64,000 bases of DNA from Lamellibrachia columna (taxonomy: Eukaryota > Annelida > Polychaeta > Sabellida > Siboglinidae). Positions 45,555 to 56,659 of the stretch are shown here, in pieces. Location: positions 53,828,957 to 53,892,956 of the forward strand of contig OY759268.1 of NCBI GenBank assembly GCA_963662155.1, written 5' to 3'. Position numbers and translations under genes: made by a program. The notes below the pieces were generated by a model. That model was not told the DNA's origin and did not search any database. It saw nothing but the letters and a program-made list of their open reading frames with translations. How positions within the stretch are numbered: position 1 is the first letter of the stretch; every line of letters begins with the position of its first letter.

Positions 45555-46290
45555 TTACTTACTTATATCCTCTTCTTACCCTAACTGGTGCATAAGTCTA
45601 CACAGTAACTTCAGCCATGTTGTGCGATCTCTAGTTGCATTCTCTGCGTCTTCCAAGACTTCCATCCAAGTTGTTTTCTCTCTCCTTCCACAGTCCTTCT
45701 CCCTGTTGACCTTGGTCTTCCTCTCTTCCTTTCGCCTTCAGGGGCCAGGTTAGTGCTATGTTTGTGTTGTTGTTTCCTGTTGTTTATTTTTCTTTCTAAG
45801 TGTGCGGCCGACCCATCTCCATCGTCTCATCTTGATGTCTACTGACATTGGTGACACACAAGCGCTGTTGTACAGGCCTTCATTTGACACTTTCATTGGT
45901 CAGTGCATCTGATTTTTTTTGGTAGACATGTTCTTTGAAAAACGAACAATTTCTTCTCGTTTGTTCGTGTCATTCTCCACATTTCAACTCCACACAATAG
46001 CACTATCCTGCACGTACATTATCCTGCACGTATACTATCCTGCATGTTCACTATCTTGTACGTACACTATCCTGCACGTACACTATCCTGTACGTACACT
46101 ATACTGTATGTACACTATCCTGCACGTACACTATCCTGCACGTACACGTGCACGATACAGCTTGTGCGCCAACATGGAAGGGCTTGATCAAGTTGACGTG
46201 AACCTCGAGACATTCCCAGAGACCCTCGAGATAGACAAAGATCTTGGTGAGGTCGACGAATGCAAGATGTGATGTTCTTCTCGACCCCAG
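45555..46290 (-). pseudogene. RTE-like LINE reverse transcriptase, gutted
   Basis: Minus strand: 46290 to about 46150 encodes LAFVDLTKIFVYLEGLWECL, the RT 'D-x-x-KAFD' region with the key AFD altered to IFV. Then a tandem array (45999-46150) replaces the catalytic core. From about 46000 down it reads LLCGVEMWRMTRTNEKKLF, KMRRWRWVGRTLRKK and a Lys/Arg-rich end, ending at gggtaagaagaggatata.. with a short (TAAG) tail. Stops and frameshifts are common. It matches the plus-strand fragment at 43.5 kb. Confidence 0.82.
45999..46150. repeat. 16-bp tandem repeat inside a LINE
   Basis: About 9 copies of cactatcctgcacgta, located at the junction of the two retained pieces of the RTE-like LINE. Confidence 0.9.
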
Positions 46291-46334
46291 TGTGCAGTAA
46301 TGCTGCATTTTGAAATCGATAAAATTATCCATTC

Positions 46335-47000
46335 ACCTACTATTTGCATTGTTTTTATTCGTGCTATCTATCGGAATCGTTGTAATATGATGCATAGGAG
46401 TCGTAAGTTGTTGAATATGACCAGGTGGCGAAACACGAACATACTGGGGCGATGGCAGAACATAGAGCCTTCCCCCTCACACAGTAAGGAGGGCCAAATG
46501 CAAGACATAAACCCCTCTGTGCGACGCATATAAGTTATGTAGGTTAAGAGTTGTAGACTTGTCGCCTGATCGCTCTGGTTTACGAGGTGGCCAGTGTCAA
46601 TAATACTTAGCACCTGCACTGTCAGCTTAATTACTATCGTTATTTACCTAAGCGTTGTACCATCCCCAAACTGATACTCTGATTTTTGACATTATACCCG
46701 ATACTACATTGCTTTACTCAGTAGACAACACATAAACATATATCTAACCTGCACGATCATCACTCAGTGGCATATTTAGAATATTGTAAAGAGGGATTCC
46801 CGGAGAGGAGTAAGGTTAGTCACACAGGAGTTGACAACGCTACCATGCACAAGAAGTTACATACGAAACAAATATAAAAATATGTAAGCCAAAGGAGGCC
46901 TAGCCAAACCCCCCCCCCTAAATACGCCAGTGTCATCACCGGTGTATACAATTCAGGTAGGCCACTTGCGATACCTCTTGATGGTGTCCATGGTGAGAAC
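46335..47000. other. No recognised gene
   Basis: A C run occurs at 46909-46917. A 77-codon plus frame (46300-46533) has no recognisable motif. Confidence 0.4.
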
Positions 47001-47004
47001 GTTG

Positions 47005-47335
47005 CTACAAGTAGTCGAATATGTCAAACGACATACACGAGTGCTCACACATATCTCTCGTTGCGATGCAGATAGAGACGCACCACCTCCTGTTGTTGTT
47101 GTAGCCAATACCGTCGTCACCACAGTTTCGGGTACACATGGAGCGCCTCTCATCGCACTCCACGAGACAGTCATACAACGAGATCTCAGGAGCCGAGTTT
47201 GTCGTTCGTATCAGACAGTACCCGGCGACGACGACCGAGACGACGGACAACTGGAACACACCGAGTCGAGCTTCAACTAACAACACACGGAAGGCGTTTG
47301 TTTCTTGTAATCTGATGCAGTTTCTAGTTACGACT
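47005..47335 (-). CDS. Cysteine-rich secreted-type peptide exon, duplicated CX3C-X6-CX3C
   Basis: An open frame from a possible acceptor (gcgttgcag/agtcg, exon base 47335) to TAG at 47005. It encodes a hydrophobic stretch (LGVFQLSVVSVVVAGYC) followed by a cysteine-rich part: CLVECDERRSMCTRNC, a 13-residue spacer (GDDGIGYNNNRRW), then CVSICIATRDMCEHSC. The two halves have identical spacing, CX3C-X6-CX3C, although their residues differ, which is hard to explain by chance or by DNA-level tandem repetition. This suits a secreted peptide with two disulfide-linked helical hairpins. There is no ATG in front of the hydrophobic part within this exon, so it would be a terminal exon, or a decayed gene. 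Family not recognised; function unknown. Confidence 0.45.
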
Positions 47336-47339
47336 CTGC

Positions 47340-49027
47340 AACGCTAAGTCGTCATAACTGTCAACTCCCACGCATAAGCCGTGAGAATCACGGTGTTTCA
47401 TTCAATGTCAAGGTCTCACGGCAAAGGTCTGATCTCTCACGCATATTTTCATATTCTTTAGCAATGAAAATAATACAACAAAATGTTAACTTTTTGCGAA
47501 AATATGACACATAGTTAATTTGTCAGTGTCGCAAAGGAATGCCTCTGTTAATTTTATCGGTAAGATCCACCTTTTACTGAATCACGTGTGAACCGCAGTC
47601 AGTGATTGGTCAACAGCTCAACATCGTAAGCACACGTTGAAGAAGAACTTTACTTTACTCTTTAAATAAAATGTGTTTTCACAGTTTTTCAAATAATAGT
47701 TAGACTACTACTGTTGAAATTAATTGAGTGCAGAAGTAATTCGTTTATTATTGGCAATTTATTCCGGTACAAGTGCTAGGCGATTTCGTGGCCGGCAGCC
47801 CCTTGACCCTCACTGGAAAAAAATATCACGCCTTAGAACCACATAGGGGTTGACAGCTAGGATTTTTTGTTATATGATTCTTATTATTTATGAAGACAAT
47901 TGATTGTTAATAAATAACATATTTTCAATGGAATTATGGAAAAGTGATTTTATACGTGTTGCACACATTTCCAAATATTTACACAGCGTTAAAATTATTA
48001 CGAACATGTTGTTCTACAATGTTCATAACGCAAACTTACCTTAATATTCATGTTGACAATTCGTATTCAGTGCCCATACGAATTCCTAAACAGAGATGCT
48101 ATTTGAAGTGACATAAGTAGTAACATATAGCTGTAATATGTGAGCGTAGAACAAACGGTACATTTGGATTGACCTGAAGTTAAACCCTTTGTTTATTCGA
48201 GATTCGAGATTATCTTACAATAATAAAAAATAGGAATTCCTAAAAAAATACTTGTTCTAATATAATTATTAATTACTAGAAATCAAGAGTGGCGGATATC
48301 AGAAATCACCATTTATATGCCCACCTGCATATCTATAAAAAAATGTGTACGTTGTTGACCCAGCCCGTGCTCACACGAATTTCTCCATCTGCTTGAATCG
48401 CTGTTAATAACTTAGGACCACCTTAGTAAGCGTAGCCCTACCTTCTACGCCCGCGCCGGTCGCATGCCGAAAGTGGGGTGCCCACAATAACCGCCAGTGA
48501 GTCACTGGAGAGAACCAGCGTAAAGTGCGCTGTCACGCGCCAGTTTATTGGGCTTGCTTTCGCCGACGACATCACTTGTTGGTTTAACATGTATTGGTCT
48601 ACGATGGGTGAAATCATTGTAGTAAACAGACTTGATGGTCTTACATACACACGCTAGTTAAACTACGCACGTATAAAAGGGCGGGTGTAGGATTTAGTCG
48701 GGCATCCAAAGAACAATTTTCGACCTAACCCCTTTTCGTCGGATATAGTGATGGGTGAGTATGGAGTTCTCACCCTTGAGGATATCTGAAAAAAAAAGAT
48801 AAAATCTAGGATTGGTCGCCTCGGAAACTTATTCTCATAACTTCGCAAACAGATAAGATTCAATAAAACGAAAATAAAGAGCGTGTTGCTAACGTGAAGC
48901 GCGTATGTTTTGTCTATGCAATATATGCATGTGAATCGCAGGTTAAAACAGCTTTCCAGAACATAAAAAGCATTTCAACCAACAAAACTCTATTACTCGA
49001 AGTAACCAAACATGTTCTGCATTTGGT
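47340..49027. other. No recognised gene
   Basis: AT-rich with short frames only. No transposon ends noted. Confidence 0.45.
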
Positions 49028-50005
49028 GTTATTATATAGAGAGCGTCAATATGGATGTGGATGGTGGTCAATGACTAAACTAAACAGTAGTTAGAAAAGA
49101 ACATAGAAACAACAGAAATGTGGCTTTGTAACGAATGTTTAGTATCGTATTAGTATCGTATTAGTATCGTCGACAGAGAAGAAAAGTACAGCTAACAATA
49201 AAATAATCAGGAAAGGACAAGCAGAACGTATAAGCAACGTGATGAAAAAAGAAGACTAGAACATCTAACGACAACGGAGACAAATGGGGGGGGGAGAAGC
49301 AGAGACCGGCAAAGAATAAAAATCCTCGATGGTCGAGCAGCCTGGTTAGGAAATGCACAGTGCCGGGTTAACAATGTGGGGGATTGATACAGACTTGTTA
49401 ACAGACACCTGTGATCGGAAGTGCACAGTGCCGGGTTAATAATGTGGGGGACTGGTACAGACTTGTTAACAGACACCTGTGATCGGAAATGCACAGTGCC
49501 GGGTTAACAATGTGGGGGACTGGTACAGACTTGTTAACAGACACCTGTGATCGGAAATGCACAGTGCCGGGTTAACAATGTGGGGGACTGATACAGACTT
49601 ATTAACAGACACCTGTGATCGGAAATGCACAGTGCCGGGTTAACAATGTGGGGGACTGATACAGACTTGTTAACAGACACCTGTGATCGGAAATGCACAG
49701 TGCCGGGTTAACAATGTGGGGGACTGGTACAGACTTATTAACAGACACCTGTGATCGGAAATGCACAGTGCCGGGTTAACAATGTGGGGGACTGGTACAG
49801 ACTTATTAACAGACACCTGTGATCGGAAATGCACAGTGCCGGGTTAACAATGTGGGGGACTGATACAAACTTATTAACAGACACCTGTGATCGGAAATGC
49901 ACAGTGCCGGGTTAACAATGTGGGGGACATATAAAAACTTATTAACATACACCTGTGATCGAAAATGCACAGTGCCGGGTTAACAATGTTGGGGACTGGT
50001 ACAAA
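49028..50005 (+). repeat. Left arm of a 1-kb inverted repeat, with 68-bp array
   Basis: Unique part 49028-49350 (starts gttattatatagagagcgtc; contains agtatcgtattagtatcgta and gtcgacagagaagaaaagta) followed by about 9.5 tandem copies of a 68-bp unit (ggaaatgcacagtgccgggt + taacaatgtgggggactggt + acagacttattaacagacac + ctgtgatc). The whole is inverted at 56660-57655. It looks like a mobile element with a terminal satellite, class unknown. Confidence 0.88.
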
Positions 50006-50148
50006 CTTGTTTGAGGAGAACCTTGCCAAATGCGTGAAAGATGAAGATCAAGATGCGTGGTATTGATTATGGAAGTAACCTCTTACCTTAACGTTTACTG
50101 AATATTTTTCCACATAAACATTCACATATTTTTGTCGGCGACGACATA

Positions 50149-50363
50149 CAAACATACATACATACATACATACATACATACATACATACATACATACATA
50201 CATACAAACATGCAAACATGCAAACATGCATACATGCAAACATACAAACATACAAACATACATACATACATACATACATACATACATACATACATACATA
50301 CATACATACATACATACATACATACATACATACATACATACATACAAACATACAAATATACAA
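50149..50363. repeat. (CATA)n microsatellite with CAAA/CATG variants
   Basis: About 50 tetranucleotide units with a patterned variant core (acaaacatgcaaacatgcat..). Confidence 0.97.
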
Positions 50364-50552
50364 ACATACAGAAACTAAAATACAGCGAGCAATGACAAAC
50401 AAGATGAATGAAATGATGGAACATAGAGGCGCTAATACGCTAGTTGGCGTTACAATTATACTCCTGTCTCAAACGTCACTTTCGTATTTATTCTTCACCT
50501 TATTCGCCCTATGCCACTCTGAAGCGGTGTCACATTCACAAATATTACACAG

Positions 50553-50749
50553 AAGTTGAACAGAGATCGGAGCCCGATTCAAGGGAAGCGAAAAGTGACT
50601 CATACGAGTCAGATTCCTCGGACTCAGACAAAGCGTTACAAGATTTGTACGCAGGAGACTCAGACGCTGCAGAACGTCCTTGTCTCCTTGAATATGTTAT
50701 ACAACTGTCACAAACCGGGAGGGAAGTAAAATGGAAAAAGAAACGGTAA
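50553..50749 (+). other. Candidate terminal exon, acidic Ser-rich
   Basis: After an acceptor-like attacacag, the frame reads EVEQRSEPDSREAKSDSYES, continues through an acidic Ser/Asp run and LLEYVIQLSQTGREVKWKKK, and ends in KKKR and a stop. The composition looks coding (acidic low-complexity then a basic end), but there is no partner exon or family. Confidence 0.28.
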
Positions 50750-52129
50750 CGGAAAGGGAAAATCCAACGCTGTTAAAAAGATAGTTGGTGAAAAAGTGTG
50801 GATGTATTTTGCATGTTTTATGATAATAAATACGCAAGTCCTCCAACAAAAGATTTGATTTTGATATAACATAGCATGATTTTGCGTATCCAGCATACAC
50901 TTTGTATTTAATGATTATTCATTATGCATTATTCTTCTTAAAAAAACAATCGGCGGATCTAGATTCAGAAAACGGGGGGTGGGGGTGGGGTGGGGTGCAC
51001 AGTTTCACAGACATATATGCTAAATTTAGTAGCAGAGTATATAAACAAAATTAATCCCTATGCTTCTTGGTTCAGTATTTACAACATACAAGGTTCTGTC
51101 AGTCGTCGGGTGGGAGACTACAATGGCTTAGGGTAATAACCGTGAGAGATTCTGTGTTTTTGAAATGGTCTCATACACCTTTTTCGTAAAGTGCTCCCCT
51201 AATTGCCCAAGCCGCACAGAATGGCAAAGCGTCACTCGCTTTACTGTGATATCTCCTTTTGTTTGTCCACTGTCTATATGGACTTTGCTTTACAAAAGAA
51301 AACCAATAATTCCCGCTCAAATCCAGACAAACTATTGTCGATAATAATATATTCCATAACTATACATACGTGTATTTTTCAATTCAACATTCAACAATAT
51401 AAAACAATGCACATTGACCTTGGTTGACTAATTTAATAACAGCGTATGGACAGCGCGAACAAAGAACAGTGCCACTGGGTTCGAAAGTGGAAGGGTGATA
51501 TGTGTTGAAATGGGCTAAATATGGCCGCAGGTCACGGTTCCCAGCCATTCCACTAACTTCCATGTTTTCAGAGTTGATGTACGACACATTGCATAGCACA
51601 TCTCGTTGTTGGAAACAAAATAAATGGTTGTCTACATTTCAGCTCCTCCGGAAAAGCTTGTTCTGCATACATCAATGTAACGGCAAGAAAATATGGTCAA
51701 ATACACGTCATAAAGGAAATGATCATCCTACATACGCATCTAGTCAGTGGCAAAAAACGTCAGTGGCAAACTCCCTAATGCTGACTAGTAAGAACATCAT
51801 TTATATGTATATAATCTATATTTTCGACGGGCTACTTCCGAAATTATAATTTGTGCTCGACTCGTTTTAGAAAATAGTTTTGAAAAATTAAAGCTATCTA
51901 ATATCCACTACGACAGGCTTCCTCGTTTGTTGAAATGTGTTATTTAGTGTTGATGAAATTATCTGAATAAACCGGATAGTATGTAATACTTGCTTGAAGA
52001 AACCTTGATCACTGAGCAACGCAATTGTGTAACTAGTGACTAAACACTTGATTCGTGGTTCAGACGGTGAATATAGAAATGATATATTCCACCAGTGGAC
52101 AAATTGGCTATCGTTGAGGAAATGGCTAA
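50750..52129. other. No recognised gene
   Basis: Short frames only. A G-rich patch (gggggtgggggtggggtggg) lies near 50976-50996. Confidence 0.45.
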
Positions 52130-52922
52130 GAACAAATGTATAATCTTAATGTGGATAAATCAGTAGGACCAGATGTTCCCCCTAGGTTGCTAAATAAATA
52201 AAACGAGTTATCTAATCTTTCATGTATACCACTAGCTAGGCTATTTAATAATTCACTTGTTGTGAGTGAACTTCCAAAGGAATGGAAACAGGGAAGCATC
52301 TCGGCTGTATTTAAGAAGGGTAGTAAAGAAATGCAGGAAATGGTAGACCCGTAAGTCTAACAAATATATTATGCAAATGTATGGAGCACTGTGTCTAATA
52401 CCATATTGTTAGTCATATGAGGAGAAATGAACTGATCAGTACGCAACAATTTGGGTTTATTAAAGGTCGTTCTACAGTACTCCAAAAGTTAAATGTTATG
52501 GACTCATGGACCTAGGCTTTAGATGAGAATATATAGATATATTGCATCTACACTTCACGTTTGATACCATCCCTCATGAAAGATTGGTAGGCAAACGTTA
52601 ATCATATTAAGGTATATACTACTTCACACTAAGATGAGATGGATCCTAGGCTTCTTTTCTGGCCGTGTACAACAGGTCAATGTAAATGGTACAAACTCTG
52701 AGTGGACAAATGTTGCAAGTGGAATTCAGAAGGGTATTGTCTTAGGGACCGATCCTATTTGTTTCATATACAAATGATCTTCCTGTGTGTATAGTTTCGG
52801 ATGTATATATGTTTGCGGACGATAGCAATGTGTTTAGATGACCAGCATATATTACAGAACGATTCCAATAACCTAACATCTCGGTATAGTCAATGGTTAC
52901 TAAGAAGTTAAAAACAGTGTCC

Positions 52923-53232
52923 GTGCAGACAAAAGGACGTATATGGACGACTTTGCAAAACAAGCAGAGCATGCTGCAAACACCGTGCAGACAAAATGAC
53001 GTATATGGACGACCTTGCAAAACAAGCAGAGCATGCTGCAAACACCGTGTAGACAAAATGACGTATATGGACGACTTTGCAAAACAAGCAGAGCATGCTG
53101 CAAACACCGTGCAGACAAAATGACGTATATGGACGACTTTGCAAAACAAGCAGAGCATGCTGCAAACACCGTGCAGACAAAATGACGTATATGGACGACC
53201 TTGCAAAACAAGCAGAGCATGCTGCAAACAGA
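52923..53232. repeat. 62-bp tandem repeat inside a LINE ORF, about 5 copies
   Basis: Unit aaaatgacgtatatggacga + ctttgcaaaacaagcagagc + atgctgcaaacaccgtgcag + ac. In one frame it encodes TYMDDFAKQAEHAAN, which is collinear with the reverse-transcriptase ORF that follows (AKQAEHAANRGEQRTLFTL), so the array is an amplified piece of that ORF. At 62 bp each added unit shifts the frame. Confidence 0.9.
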
Positions 53233-54960
53233 GGCGAACAAAGAACGTTGTTTACACTGACCAAGAAAATAACTAATGAAAACTACAGAAAAAGTACACC
53301 GGGCAAGAACAAAGATGGAGAAGTAATAAAATCAGAAGCAGACCAGATAGAGAGATGGAGAGGACACCTCTTTGAGGTTCTGAACTCAGAGGCACCCGAC
53401 GACCCTGTTAATATTCCGAACAATGAATTATTCGACACAGACATTGACACTAATCCGCCTACTATAGAAGAAATTGAAAAAAGTATAAAAGCGTTGGAAA
53501 ACGGTAAATCACCAGGAGTTGATAACATACAGGCTGAAATGTTGAAAACACAGAGTAATATGGTAGCACGAAAACTCGAGGAAGTGTTCAAATTAATATG
53601 GAAAAATTGAGAAATACCTGAAGAATGGCAGAAAGGAGTCATCATTAAATTACCTAAAAGACGTGATCTGGAGAACTGTAATAACTGGAGAGGTGTTACG
53701 TTGTTATCAGTTCCCAGCAAGGTGCTTGGTAGGGTGATTATAGTCAGGATAAGAGATTCGCTCGATAACAAACTGAGGAAAGAACAAGCAGGGTTCAGAA
53801 GGGGAAAGGATGTATGCAGCAAATGTTCATATTAAGGAACATAATCGACCAGTGCCTCGAATGGAATATACCGTTCTTCATCAACTATGTGGCTTTTAGG
53901 AAAGCTTTTGATAGTATTCACAGAGAGAGTTTATGGAGAATTATGAAATACTATGGAATTCCATCCAACATTATCAATCTTGTGAAAATGCCTTACAAAA
54001 ACTACAGATGTGCAGTTGAGCATGAAGGCAAATTGTCAAAATGGTTTCCTGTGATGTCGGGAGTGAGGCAAGGATGTTAGGGTTTTTGTTTTTATTGGTG
54101 ATAGACTGGATTATGCGGAAAACAACTAGAAGGAAAAGAGGGATTCAATGGGGATTAGATACGATGGAGGACCTAGATTTTGCAGACGATTTGGCTCTGT
54201 TATCAACATCAAGAAGAAACCTACAACAGAAGACAAACCAGCTAGAAGTGTACGCAAACAGAACTGGATTACACACAAACACAGCCAAAACAAAAGTGAT
54301 GAAGATCAAGACTGGTGATAACCAACCAATTGTAATAGGCATAGGCGATGTTGATAGTTTCACTTACCTAGGCTCAGTTATGGATGCAGACAAAGGTTCA
54401 ACAGCAGATATAAGTGCACGCCTAAAGAAAGCGAGAGCAGCCTATTATAAACTGAGGAAAGTGTGGGCATCAAGCCAATACAGAAGGAAAACAAAACTCA
54501 GAATCTACAAGAGCAATGTGATGTCGGCTCTACTATACGGAGCAGAATGCTAGAAGGTAAACCAAAATGATGGACAAAGGCTCAATATATTTCACAATAG
54601 ATGTTTGCGTCGAATTCTACGTATATTCTGGCCAAGAACAATTTCAAAAGAAAAAAACTGTATGAAGAGGTAGAAATAAGCAGGATAACAGACATCATCA
54701 AGGCTAGACGATGGAGTTTCATTGGTCACATCCTTCGGTTTGAGAATACAAATGACTGCCGTATAGTGATGAATTGGACACCTGTGGGAAAGAGATCGAT
54801 CAGAAGACTAAAAGAGACGAGGCGACGAATGGTGGAAAAAGAGCGACATGCGTTTGGGTGGAAATCATGGGCAGAGGCGGCACAGAGGGCGACAGACAGA
54901 GCGGAATGGCGGACTCTTGCACATGCCCTATGCGACACGTGGCGCCAACGGGATCCGTAA
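52923..54960 (+). pseudogene. RTE-like LINE reverse transcriptase nested in another LINE
   Basis: After the 62-bp array it reads AEHAANRGEQRTLFTLTKK, NGKSPGVDNIQAEMLK (RT entry), a stop near 53608, then LEKRR-type text, AFRKAFDSIHRESLWRIMKY (53814-54080 frame), FPVMSGVRQGC, a frame change, DLDFADDLALLSTSRRNLQQ (catalytic FADD), FTYLGSVMDADKGSTADISA, SALLYGAEC, and the C-terminal RRWSFIGHILRFENTNDCRI.. ERHAFGWKSWAEAAQRATDR, ending in a stop near 54960. It is 5'-truncated at the array and broken by several stops and shifts. Class assignment (RTE/RTEX-like) rests on these motifs only. Confidence 0.82.
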
Positions 54961-55809
54961 GCCTTAAGCATTTACGGAAAAATAGAACAGGAGTTTGCTT
55001 TTAATCCGAACGTGGACAATACTGCCCACGAATTAGAAACTATAGAAGAAGAAAAAGTTATTGAGGTTATTATTGAGTCAAAGCTAGAATTCGATAAACA
55101 CATCAACAACAAAATAAATAAAACAAGCAGTATCATGGAAGTTATCAGAAGGTTTTTCACAACCCTAAATCAAAATAATAGTGCGCCAAGCTTGAAGCTT
55201 TACTTAGGAATGACACATCTATACAATTCTATATGGTCTAAATGTGCAGAAACGTGCAACAAAGCAGCTTCCTGGAATGAAGGATATTCCATACCCGGAG
55301 AGACTTGAGAGATTGAAACTTCCCATACAATTGCATATAGATGAACACGTTGAGGTTTATTAACTGCTACGAGGAAAACATGACAGTGATGCAAAGACAG
55401 TGATACAAAGGAAGGAAAAATGGCCCAATGGGTCATAGTTTGAAACTGTTTCTGGAATGTGCTCGTGTACATGCTGGAAAGGAAAGCTTCTCGTTTAGAA
55501 TTACAAAATTATGGAATGACTTACCGGAAGTAGTTGTAACTGCAAACTCGATTAAAACCCGTCTAGATAAAATTTGGGTTACCGAAGAATTTCTCTACAA
55601 TTACAAAGTCGCCTTAGCAGGAAGTCGTAGAGCATTTAAATGGAAAGTTCAAGTTCTCACCATCGAGGCCATCGCCTACGGTCAGAAAAACCCTAAATAA
55701 ACATATGTATGCAAGTAAATAAGTAAACTAAGTATGGGCGGACAGTGTATTGTTTTGTGTAGACATAATTCAAGCACTTCCCTCGACAATGGCGCCTGGT
55801 TGAAAGTCT

Positions 55810-56211
55810 ATGGTAGCGAATGTACTACGAGTGTGGCCAAACAAGAAGCTGCTTCAGGTAGAGCTCATCGGAGACACTAGAAAATACGTGATAATAAAAG
55901 ACATCCACAATATCCAGGCGAAGGTAGCACCAATGGGTGATGCAGAAACACTGCTTGCTGAAATGAAGAATAGTATGACATGACATTGCCATTTTTGTAT
56001 ATTGTGTATACGATTTGAATGTAATAGTTGTCTCAGAGGACAGTACCACATTGATTGTTTTAACGGAACAGCACAGATAAAGTACATGGGTCATTTTCCA
56101 AATAGCGAACCATTTCGATGTAGAAATGTTGGCAGACGCGTCACAGTCGGAAAATATGATATTGTAAATAAGATGAATGTTCACCTGTCAGACGAAGACA
56201 TACTGAGCTGA
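55810..56211 (+). pseudogene. Possible PHD-like zinc-finger ORF with one in-frame stop
   Basis: An open frame from ATG 55810 reads MVANVLRVWPNKKLLQVELI.. RKYVIIKDIHNIQAKVAPMG, meets TGA at 55981, and continues in the same frame with HCHFCILCIRFECNSCLRGQ YHIDCFNG.. SEPFRCRNVG. The spacing C-x2-C, C-x2-C-x5-H-x2-C, then F-x-C resembles a degenerate PHD finger whose last Cys is missing. It may belong to a mobile element; I cannot name it. Confidence 0.35.
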
Positions 56212-56309
56212 ATCTGGCAGATTCGTGTAATGTCAGGGTTTTGTTAGTTTTGACGTCATCTCAATGTTATCACTGGTGGCATGGACAAATTATAGCAGCT
56301 CCTATGTAT

Positions 56310-56582
56310 CCAGACCAGCAGCAGATCCAGGGGGGTCAATACCCCCAAGCCGTGGAGGGGGTGTCTTAGACCCTCCTGTATCCGTGGCAAATATTACGTT
56401 AAAAGAACATATATATAGGCCTACATCGGAACTTGTGTCAGTGTACAGACTGAAGTATTAGCAGCCCGCTAATATTAACCCTTATGTAAGTAGTACGACA
56501 CATGTGTCGCCCCCCCCCCCCACATTCGTGACTACGACTGACTGAAATCCCATCTGCCAACAAGCCTAGATCCGCCCCTGCA
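56310..56582. mobile_element. Small DNA transposon (CAGGGGCGGATCTAGG-type ends)
   Basis: The right end, reverse-complemented, reads caggggcggatctaggcttg; the left end reads cagcagcagatccagggggg, the same motif with several changes. Right-end text (gactacgactgactga.. gccaacaagcctagatccgc) and an internal word (tccgtggcaaatatta) both recur at 42.5-43.0 kb. The flanks share cagac, weak support for a target duplication. No transposase. Confidence 0.6.
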
Positions 56583-56659
56583 GACGAATATGTAGAGATA
56601 TATGCAATGGTCTATAATATGGGCGATGATTTTTTGTACAACCAACTCATCTAAAATTA

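Larger units (their letters stand above)
52130..55700 (+). pseudogene. CR1/jockey-like LINE, interrupted by another LINE
   Basis: The left part, 52130 to about 52922, is a degraded RT: VGPDVPPRLLNK, IPLARLFNNSLVVSELPKEW, QQFGFIKGRS and SRYSQWLLRS. The right part, about 54961-55700, continues where the left stops: ETIEEEKVIEVIIESKLEFD KHINNKINKTSS, then after a deletion the C-terminal region SFSFRITKLWNDLPEVVVTA. The join aligns with the relative at 12.5-13.7 kb, with only about eight codons blurred. Between them lies a different LINE (52923-54960). Many stops; non-functional. Confidence 0.83.

Noticed and set aside
46930..47280. Plus-strand 116-codon frame overlapping the cysteine-rich exon
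   Set aside because: No motif or splice context. The minus strand has the structured cysteine spacing.
51090..51130. 5S rRNA-like word (tcgggtgggagac)
   Set aside because: Only about a dozen bases match the 3' part of 5S rRNA, and the rest does not align.
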